Shown: positions 1 to 4,805 of the stretch, piece by piece
Numbering within the stretch: position 1 is the first letter of the stretch
Layout: each line of letters opens with the position of its first letter
Origin: Azospirillum brasilense
GTDB taxonomy: Bacteria; Pseudomonadota; Alphaproteobacteria; Rickettsiales; UBA3002
Length of the DNA stretch: 9,338 nt
Direction of reading: 5' to 3'
NCBI GenBank assembly: GCA_003241645.1
Contig: QFOX01000068.1
Location: 1 to 9,338 of the forward strand
Made by a program: the position numbers and the translations under genes
The notes under the pieces: model-generated
What the model saw: only the letters and a program-made list of their open reading frames with translations
The model's database searches: none
What the model was told of the DNA's origin: nothing

Positions 1-1292
1 CGGAAGCGGCCGCACTGGTGAACCCCAACCGGTTCGATGAAACCTCTGTGCTGCGCAACATGGCTGCCGTGGGCGTCACGTTCCTGTTCCTTGTGGCGCT
101 GAACAAGACCCTGCGTGAAGAGGGGTTTTTCTCAGCGGATGCGCGGTCAGCAGACCGCGCCAGCCATGAGCCCGCGGAGCGGCGCGAAGCACTAGGCAGC
201 ATGCCGATGTGCGAAGCAACCAAACAGCAAACCGAGCCGAACCTGCTGCGCCTGTTGGATCTGGTGGCGCTGGGCACCGTGTGCGACGTGATGACGCTGA
301 CCGGCCTGAACCGCGCCTTCGTGGCGCAGGGGCTGAAACTGCTGGCCACTCGGCAACAACGCGGCTTGGCCGCACTGGCCGATATTGCCAGCCTGAATGA
401 GCCGCCCAGCACCTACCATCTGGGCTTCATCTACGGCCCGCGCATCAATGCCGGGGGGCGCATCGGCAAGGCCGATCTCGGCGTGCGGCTGCTCACCACC
501 GAGGACGACGCGGCGCGCCAGCAGATCGCGCAGCAACTGCACCTGCACAATGCCGAGCGGCAGGCCATCGAGGCCGGGGTGCTGGAAGCCGCCATGCAGC
601 AGGCGCTGCTGCAGCAGAACGCGCCGGTCATCGTAGTGGCGGGCGAGGGGTGGCACCAAGGGGTGATCGGCATCGTTGCCGGGCGTATCAAAGAGAAATT
701 CGCGCGGCCCGCCGCCGTCATCAGCATCGACGGGGCGGTGGCCAAAGGCTCGGCCCGCAGCGTGGGCGGGGCCGATATGGGCGCCGCCATCCATGCCGCG
801 GTCACGCAGGGCATCCTCACCCATGGCGGTGGCCATGCCATGGCGGCGGGGTTCAGCCTTGCCTCAGAGCAGATCGACGCGCTGCGCGCTTTCCTCTGCG
901 CACGGCTGGAACAGGCCGTCACCCGCTACGGTGAATCGCGCGTGCGCAAGCTGGATGGCTGGATCAGCTGTGCTGCGGCCACGCCCGCCTTGCTGGCCGA
1001 TATCGCCCGCGCCGCACCCTATGGGCTGGGCAACCCCAGCCCGCGCTTCGGCATTCGGCATGCGCGCATCATCCACCGGCAGGTGATGAAGGAAAAACAC
1101 CTGCGGCTGGTGCTGGCCGATGCGGCGGGCGGGCGGCTGAACGCGGTGGCCTTCAACGTGGGCGATAGTCAGCTGGGCGCATGGCTGGCCACATTGCCCG
1201 AGCTGCATTTGGCCGGGGAGTTGACGCTGAACCGCTGGCAGGGGCAGGAAACGCCGCAATTCATCGTCGAAGATGCGGCCAAACCCGCATAA
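1..1292 (+). CDS. recJ: Single-stranded-DNA-specific exonuclease RecJ, C-terminal part (5' end outside window)
   Basis: RecJ is a 5'-to-3' single-strand DNA exonuclease acting in recombination, mismatch and replication-fork repair. The frame is open from the first complete codon (3-5) to TAA at 1290-1292, giving about 430 residues. The family is usually 560-600 residues, so the N-terminal DHH half is cut off by the window edge; the GTG at 18 is internal, not a start. Visible family signatures are DLVALGTVCDV (after the first quarter), GPRINAGGRIG at 436-468, GWHQGVIGIVAGRI near 650-690, and the DHHA1-type GGGHAMAAG at 825-851, followed by a C-terminal OB-like region. Oddity: between the conserved REEGFF and PNLLRLLD there are about 35 codons (132-236) where relatives have only a few residues; this insertion contains a perfect hairpin. 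The gene is followed by tRNA-Glu on the same strand with its own promoter. Identification is firm; whether the insertion affects activity is unknown. Confidence 0.95.
   Translation, partial: EAAALVNPNRFDETSVLRNMAAVGVTFLFLVALNKTLREEGFFSADARSADRASHEPAERREALGSMPMCEATKQQTEPNLLRLLDLVALGTVCDVMTLTGLNRAFVAQGLKLLATRQQRGLAALADIASLNEPPSTYHLGFIYGPRINAGGRIGKADLGVRLLTTEDDAARQQIAQQLHLHNAERQAIEAGVLEAAMQQALLQQNAPVIVVAGEGWHQGVIGIVAGRIKEKFARPAAVISIDGAVAKGSARSVGGADMGAAIHAAVTQGILTHGGGHAMAAGFSLASEQIDALRAFLCARLEQAVTRYGESRVRKLDGWISCAAATPALLADIARAAPYGLGNPSPRFGIRHARIIHRQVMKEKHLRLVLADAAGGRLNAVAFNVGDSQLGAWLATLPELHLAGELTLNRWQGQETPQFIVEDAAKPA
132..236 (+). repeat. In-frame insertion in recJ with a perfect palindrome (possible palindromic coding element)
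   Basis: This stretch adds about 30 residues relative to the usual RecJ linker between the alanine/leucine-rich helix and the PNLLRLLDLVALGTV block. It contains an exact inverted repeat: GCGCGGTC at 141-148, loop AGCA, GACCGCGC at 153-160. The encoded peptide is polar and charged (Ser, Ala, Asp, Arg, Glu) and resembles no domain I recognise. Its size of roughly 100 nt, its palindrome and its in-frame position recall the palindromic elements found inside Rickettsia genes, but I see no sequence match to those and no second copy in this window. It could also be a lineage-specific linker. Confidence 0.45.
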
Positions 1293-1314
1293 ATGCATGC
1301 CTGCAGAAAAGGGC

Positions 1315-1343
1315 TTGACTTGCGCGGCCCATCATGGTGAATA
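1315..1343 (+). promoter_or_regulatory. Probable promoter of tRNA-Glu
   Basis: TTGACT at 1315-1320 is a near-consensus -35 box. A 17-bp spacer leads to TGAATA at 1338-1343, a weak -10 box. The following GCCGCC gives a GC-rich discriminator, as is common at stable-RNA promoters. The tRNA begins about 32 bp further on, a normal 5' leader length. The -35 is convincing; the -10 is a guess from spacing. Confidence 0.5.
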
Positions 1344-1375
1344 AGCCGCCTGTTTCGGCCCTGCCGAGCGGTGAT

Positions 1376-1450
1376 GGCCTCTTCGTCTAGCGGTTAGGAC
1401 ACCTCCCTTTCACGGAGGTAACACGGGTTCGATTCCCGTAGAGGTCACCA
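1376..1450 (+). tRNA. tRNA-Glu (anticodon UUC), CCA encoded
   Basis: The 75-nt sequence folds into a full cloverleaf. The acceptor arm GGCCTCT (1376-1382) pairs with AGAGGTC (1440-1446) with one G-U pair. The D arm begins GTCT. The anticodon stem CCTCC/GGAGG encloses the loop CTTTCAC, so the anticodon is TTC, reading Glu codons. The T arm is ACGGG-TTCGATT-CCCGT (1423-1439), and discriminator A is followed by genomic CCA. The 3' end from the T loop onward forms the left half of a 19-bp direct repeat, so the gene served as integration site for the element downstream. The tRNA is intact and should be functional. Confidence 0.97.
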
Positions 1451-1452
1451 AC
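1434..1452 (+). repeat. attL: left 19-bp attachment repeat
   Basis: TCCCGTAGAGGTCACCAAC covers the T-loop end, the 3' T-stem strand, the acceptor strand and CCA of tRNA-Glu plus two bases. An identical copy lies at 2646-2664. The match stops on both sides (T/C before, T/A after), so the repeat length is exact. Confidence 0.9.
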
Positions 1453-1517
1453 TCTACCTAAGGGTAGAAATTCCAATAAGCTACAGTCCCTTTCGTCGCT
1501 ACCAGCCTCAAACTGGT
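1453..1517 (+). repeat. Two short inverted repeats beside attL, upstream of the integrase
   Basis: TCTACC (1453-1458) pairs with GGTAGA (1463-1468) across a 4-nt loop and starts immediately after the attL repeat. A second pair, ACCAG (1501-1505) and CTGGT (1513-1517), has a 7-nt loop. Neither is followed by a T-run, so they are not typical terminators. They may be recombination-protein binding sites or part of the integrase leader; function is inferred from position only. Confidence 0.35.
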
Positions 1518-1536
1518 ACAGAAAGCGCGTACATAT

Positions 1537-2514
1537 ATGAGCATCTATTGGAAACTTATGACCCACACTCAGGCCTCGACATTTAGGAAAGCTGTTCCCC
1601 CTGACTTGCGCGAGCATTTCGGCAAGTGGGAGATCAAGCAGTCCCTCCGCAAGTTCACACCCGAAGAACGTCCAGTTCGGGCGTTGGAGCTGCACAAACA
1701 TTGGGAAGAGCAGTTTCAGGCGGCAAGATTCGGCGGCGCGGCAAAAACCTACAAACCGATTGCCCTTAGTTCAGGCCTAGAAACCAAAACCTCCAATCAG
1801 CAGACCCCGATTCTTAGCGCTGCGTTTGAAAGCTGGAGCAAGACAAAGCCCCATGCCACTGAAAGCACCCGCGCAGAATGGAAGCGGGCAGTGCGGTACT
1901 TTATTGAACTGTATGGCGATCTTCCGCTGGGCCAGATCACTAAGCCGCAATTAGCTGACTATCGGGACGCATTACTAAAGCTCCCCCGCAAGCCATCCAA
2001 AAGCTGGCAGCGTATGCCCTTGCCGCAAAAGCTGGCTTCCATCGAAGCTGGGGAAATGGCTGACAAAGAACTCATCTCGCCCAAGAGCGTGAACAAATAC
2101 CTAACGGCAATCTCAGCCCTTTTCGAGAAAGCTATGAAGGAAGGGCTGGTAACATCCAACCCTGCCCAAGGCCTAAAACTCGATGCCAAGCATTCCCGCG
2201 ATGACCGCTATCCATTTGAGGAAGCGGAACTGCAGGCCATATTCTCGCTGCCAATGTTCAAAGAGAAGCGTCAAAATGACGAATGCTACTGGACAATGCT
2301 GCTCGGCCTTTACACGGGCGCAAGGCTAGAAGAAATCGGCCAACTGCACCTGAAAGATATTCGCCAGCAAGGTGAAGTCTGTTTCCTCGACATCAATAGC
2401 CGCGAAGATGACAAGTCCCTCAAGACCGCAAGCCCCCAGAAGATCGTATGTGCGTTGAATAGACAACGGACTAAAATTTCATTGCGGAACGAGGGAATTA
2501 ACTCACTATTTTAG
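1537..2514 (+). pseudogene. Tyrosine recombinase / phage-type integrase, truncated in the catalytic domain
   Basis: The 325-residue product starts with a phage-integrase N-terminal region (FRKAVPPDLREHFGKWEIKQSL, split here as residues 16-37), resembling the DUF6538 type. An SAM-like core-binding domain follows at about residues 95-215 (SVNKYLTAISALFEKA, then NPAQGL). The catalytic domain begins at YTGARLEEIGQL, where R263 is the first catalytic arginine. KSLKTASP contains the expected beta-strand lysine (K296). After residue 304 the familiar continuation stops: the HxxR motif, the second His/Trp and the nucleophilic Tyr are all absent, replaced by about 21 unrelated residues. Full-length relatives run to about 400 residues or more. 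The protein should be unable to cleave DNA, though it might still bind it. ATG 1537 has a poor ribosome site; ATG 1558, preceded by GGAAACTT, is a good alternative start. Confidence 0.85.
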
Positions 2515-2645
2515 GCCTATAAGCAATAAAGTCGGCAGCACATCTACTTTTAGAATAGCTGTGTTGGGCTTTAAGCTTGGCACTTCTCTTCTAAGCAGAG
2601 GGCATAATCTTATCTCCTCTAACTTCTTAATTAGTTCTATTTCCC
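2449..2645. other. AT-richer right-end remnant of the integrated element
   Basis: Beyond the point where the integrase loses homology, the sequence becomes markedly AT-rich up to attR. It supplies the last ~21 integrase codons and the stop (2512-2514). Open stretches on either strand are short and match nothing I recognise. It is best read as the far end of the original element, joined to the integrase by a deletion; it may hold arm-type integrase sites. Confidence 0.5.
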
Positions 2646-2664
2646 TCCCGTAGAGGTCACCAAC
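2646..2664 (+). repeat. attR: right 19-bp attachment repeat
   Basis: This is the exact second copy of the tRNA-Glu 3'-end repeat (TCCCGTAGAGGTCACCAAC). The rest of the tRNA is absent here, so this is a partial duplicate left by site-specific integration. It runs directly into the terminator hairpin, and its last four bases form part of that stem. Confidence 0.9.
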
Positions 2665-2698
2665 AAAAAAGGCTCCCATTCGGGGGCCTTTTTTGTTG
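2661..2698 (+). terminator. Rho-independent terminator, probably the original tRNA-Glu terminator
   Basis: The arms 2661-2677 and 2682-2698 pair over 17 bp with one G-T pair and a 4-nt loop (ATTC). The stem has a GC-rich top (GGCTCCC/GGGGGCC) and A6/T6 runs at its foot, so it can work in either direction. The stem begins inside the attachment repeat. At the unoccupied site it would follow the tRNA CCA directly, so it was most likely displaced 1.2 kb by the insertion. Confidence 0.88.
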
Positions 2699-2719
2699 GG
2701 TGTGAATCGCGTTTGAGCG

Positions 2720-2748
2720 TTTTCATTTTGGCCCATCTGCGCTAAATT
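2720..2748 (+). promoter_or_regulatory. Candidate promoter for the DUF6356 operon
   Basis: TTTTCA (2720-2725), a 17-bp spacer and TAAATT (2743-2748) each match four of six consensus bases. A promoter is needed here because a strong terminator ends at 2698 and the operon starts at 2756. Transcription would start about seven bases after the -10, at or within a base of the ATG, suggesting a leaderless mRNA. No clear Shine-Dalgarno sequence is present. Confidence 0.4.
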
Positions 2749-2755
2749 AGCGGGC

Positions 2756-3055
2756 ATGATCGATCGTATTCCAGAGCATTACAAAGAAAAAGCCCGCGGG
2801 CTTGCCGCCGATGTGGAGCGCGCCTTCACCGAGCACCCGCAGGAAACCGGCGAGACCTATTTGCAGCATTTGTGGTTCACGGCGAAAATGAGCGCGCGCT
2901 TCATCTACACCACCACGGTGCTGATGATCCACGGCCTGTTCCCGTTCCTGCTGAAGAAGGCCGCCAGCACGCAGATCGAGCGGGTCTACCGCATCATGCG
3001 CAGCCGCGTGCCGAAGGCGCGCCGCGACGCGATCGACATCGATTACCAGGTGTAA
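2756..3055 (+). CDS. DUF6356 family small protein (function unknown)
   Basis: The 99-residue protein matches the DUF6356 pattern as I know it from alphaproteobacteria: FTEHPQETGETYLQH (residues 24-38), then a hydrophobic stretch with the HGLFPFLL motif (about 47-66), then a short basic tail with Arg/Lys clusters (73-90). The hydrophobic stretch could be one membrane segment or a buried helix; there is no signal peptide. The family has no assigned function that I know of. Its stop codon TAA (3053-3055) directly abuts the ATG of the next gene, so the two are almost certainly cotranscribed and perhaps translationally coupled. The start is the first ATG after the promoter-like sequence, though it lacks a good ribosome site. 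Family assignment is by recalled motif, not by search. Confidence 0.8.
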   Translation: MIDRIPEHYKEKARGLAADVERAFTEHPQETGETYLQHLWFTAKMSARFIYTTTVLMIHGLFPFLLKKAASTQIERVYRIMRSRVPKARRDAIDIDYQV

Positions 3056-4312
3056 ATGCAACGCATCGGCATCATCGGTTTCGGGTTCTCTGGCCTCATG
3101 CTTACGACCCATCTGGTGCGCCGGGCGGCATCGGGAACCGAGATCTACATCATGGACCCGGTACTGAACGCGCGGGGCATGGCCTACGGCACCACGTATA
3201 GGGAGCATCTGCTCAACGTGCGTGCGCATAATATGAGCGCCTTTGCCGAGGAGCCGCTGCATTTCGTGGCATGGCTGGCGCAGCACCACCCGCACTACAC
3301 GCCGCAGGATTTTGTGCCGCGGCAGATTTTTGGCGAATATCTCGGTACGGTCTGGCAGCAGACGCAGGCGCTGGCGGCGGAGCGCCACGTTTCCCTTAAG
3401 CTGGTGCCCAGTGTGGCGGTGGCTATGGCCCCGCAGCCGGGCGGATTGGCGATCACCACCGAACGGGGCGACGCGATCGCGGTCGATCGCATTGTGCTGG
3501 CCACGGGGAATGAGCCCAAAACGCTGCCAGCCCCGGCCGGGCGCATGCTGCAAACGCCATGGGTGCCGGGCGCGCTCGCAGAAGCCGCGAAAGAGGCGGG
3601 GCCCATTTTGCTCATCGGCACTGGCCTGACCGCCGTGGACACGATTCTGGCCCTGCGTGCCGAAGGCTACAGCGGCGAGATCATCGCCTATTCGCGCCAT
3701 GGGCTGTTGCCCCAGCCGCACCGCGATTATGGCCCCGCCGAAGCGCTGGCCGCCAGCGAGATCGAATCGCTGCAAAGCGTGCGCCAATGGGCGGCGTGGC
3801 TGCGGCGCAAAACACACGCCGCGGCCGATTGGCGCGCCGTGATCGATGGGCTGCGCCCCTTTACCCAACAGGCATGGGCGGCGCTGCGCACACAGCAGCA
3901 ACAGATCTTTCTGCGGCATGCAGCGAGCTTCTGGGGGGTCCACCGCCACCGCATGGCGCCGCAGGTGGCGCAGCAGCTGCGCGACGACGCGAAGCTGACC
4001 GTGATGAACCGCGCGCAGTTCAAGGCGAGCAACGTAACACCCACACTCACCATCAATTGCACGGGGAGCGAGCTGAACCTGCGCCGCTCCGCCGCGCCGC
4101 TGCTGAAGAGCCTGCTGGCCCAGCGCATGATCGAGCCGCACGCCAATGGCGTGGGTCTGGCTGCCGATGCGAAATGCCGCGCCTGGGGCGAAGCCTACCC
4201 CCATCTGTTTTGTATTGGCCCGTTGATGACGGGTCAGCTATTGGAATCCATCGCCGTGCCGGAATTGCGGGTGCAGGCGCAGCAGATCGCGGAGGAAGTA
4301 TGCAGGTCGTGA
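3056..4312 (+). CDS. FAD/NAD(P)-binding protein, YdhS-like (COG4529 / NAD_binding_9 type)
   Basis: The 418-residue protein begins with a Rossmann dinucleotide-binding motif GIIGFGFSGL (G8, G10, G13), expected to bind FAD. The family hallmark AYGTTYREHLLNVRAHNMSA follows at about residues 43-62. A second nucleotide site appears as LLIGTGLTAVD (186-195), after the ATGN motif (149-152) that usually marks the FAD domain. The C-terminal part includes INCTGSELNLRRS and GPLMTGQLLES, the latter typical of the final FAD-contacting region. No signal peptide or membrane helix is seen, so it is likely cytosolic. Relatives such as E. coli YdhS lack a settled reaction; some resemble N-hydroxylating monooxygenases, but I would not assign one. 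It starts immediately after the DUF6356 stop (AGGTG gives a weak ribosome site) and overlaps the next gene by 13 bp, so it sits mid-operon. Confidence 0.85.
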   Translation: MQRIGIIGFGFSGLMLTTHLVRRAASGTEIYIMDPVLNARGMAYGTTYREHLLNVRAHNMSAFAEEPLHFVAWLAQHHPHYTPQDFVPRQIFGEYLGTVWQQTQALAAERHVSLKLVPSVAVAMAPQPGGLAITTERGDAIAVDRIVLATGNEPKTLPAPAGRMLQTPWVPGALAEAAKEAGPILLIGTGLTAVDTILALRAEGYSGEIIAYSRHGLLPQPHRDYGPAEALAASEIESLQSVRQWAAWLRRKTHAAADWRAVIDGLRPFTQQAWAALRTQQQQIFLRHAASFWGVHRHRMAPQVAQQLRDDAKLTVMNRAQFKASNVTPTLTINCTGSELNLRRSAAPLLKSLLAQRMIEPHANGVGLAADAKCRAWGEAYPHLFCIGPLMTGQLLESIAVPELRVQAQQIAEEVCRS

Positions 4313-4728
4313 TTGAACAGGTGAAGGGCGAATCGGATTTCGCCATTTGCATGGCCATTCGCATGGAAGTGTTCGTGTTCGAACAGAACGTGCCCGCCGA
4401 AGAGGAGTGGGATGCGTTCGACAAGACCAGCACGCATTTCTTCGTCCGGGTGGATGGCAAGCCCGCCGCCACCGCGCGCCTGCGCGAGGCCGAGGGCGTC
4501 GCCAAGATCGAGCGCATGGCGGTGCGGGGCGCGTATCGCGGCCAGCATGTGGGCGAGAAATTGCTGCAGCATGTGCTGGGCCATGCCCGCAATGCCGGGT
4601 TCAAGGCCGCGCGCGTGAGTGCGCAAACGCACGCCATTCCGTTCTATGAGAAGCTTGCCTTCGCCGTGACCAGCGACGAATACATGGAAGCGGGCATTCC
4701 CCACAAGATGATGGAGCGCAAGCTCTAG
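4300..4728 (+). CDS. GNAT-family N-acetyltransferase, YjcF-like
   Basis: The 142-residue single-domain protein should transfer an acetyl group from acetyl-CoA to an unknown amine. It carries the YjcF-type pattern: IRMEVFVFEQNVPAEEEWDAFD (split, residues 20-41), the motif-D/A strand KIERMAVRGAYRG (69-81), SAQTHAIPFYEKLAF (107-121) and the closing EAGIPHKMM (130-138). The acetyl-CoA loop reads RGQHVGEKLL; the usual R-x-x-G-x-G has His at the first Gly position (residue 83), which is uncommon. The ATG at 4300 is chosen because a strong GGAGGAAG ribosome site lies just upstream and the family N-terminus fits. The same frame stays open far upstream only as out-of-frame reading of the preceding gene. 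It overlaps that gene by 13 bp and ends the operon before a terminator. Confidence 0.9.
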   Translation: MQVVIEQVKGESDFAICMAIRMEVFVFEQNVPAEEEWDAFDKTSTHFFVRVDGKPAATARLREAEGVAKIERMAVRGAYRGQHVGEKLLQHVLGHARNAGFKAARVSAQTHAIPFYEKLAFAVTSDEYMEAGIPHKMMERKL

Positions 4729-4752
4729 CCACGGCTGCGCGGCGGTGGAAAT

Positions 4753-4785
4753 AAAAAAGGCGTGCCGCGGTGGCACGCCTTTTTT
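4753..4785. terminator. Bidirectional rho-independent terminator
   Basis: The arms AAAAAAGGCGTGCC (4753-4766) and GGCACGCCTTTTTT (4772-4785) form a perfect 14-bp stem with a 5-nt loop. A-run and T-run at the foot make it work in both directions. It lies between the convergent GNAT gene and typA, about 25 bp past the first stop and 21 bp past the second, and should serve both. Confidence 0.93.
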
Positions 4786-4805
4786 GTTCGTTGGCCGTGC
4801 TGCGC

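Larger units (their letters stand above)
1434..2664 (+). mobile_element. Remnant of a tRNA-Glu-integrated element (attL to attR, ~1.2 kb)
   Basis: The segment is bounded by an exact 19-bp direct repeat that overlaps the tRNA 3' end. It begins with an integrase gene reading away from the tRNA, as in many genomic islands and prophages. Base composition is visibly less GC-rich than the flanking genes, strongly so in the last ~200 bp. Only one recognisable gene remains, and that gene lacks its catalytic end. The simplest reading is a large internal deletion, from within the integrase to near the right end, that left both attachment sites. Excision would need an integrase supplied in trans. Confidence 0.85.

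Noticed and set aside
192..836. Minus-strand open frame of 214 codons opposite recJ
   Set aside because: The RecJ motifs are on the plus strand, and the antisense product has no recognisable features.
2506..2757. Minus-strand 83-codon frame crossing attR and the terminator
   Set aside because: It spans the attachment repeat, the terminator hairpin and the operon promoter region. The product has no recognisable motif, so it is probably a chance frame in AT-rich DNA.
2747..4204. Long open frame of 485 codons on the minus strand
   Set aside because: It is antisense to the DUF6356 and YdhS-like genes, which have clear motifs. It is rich in His, Arg and Gln, as is typical for the complement of GC-rich coding DNA, and resembles no protein family.
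3559..4299. Upstream extension of the GNAT gene in the same frame
   Set aside because: The translation is low-complexity and out of frame with the YdhS-like gene. The GNAT domain begins at the ATG at 4300, which has a strong ribosome site.
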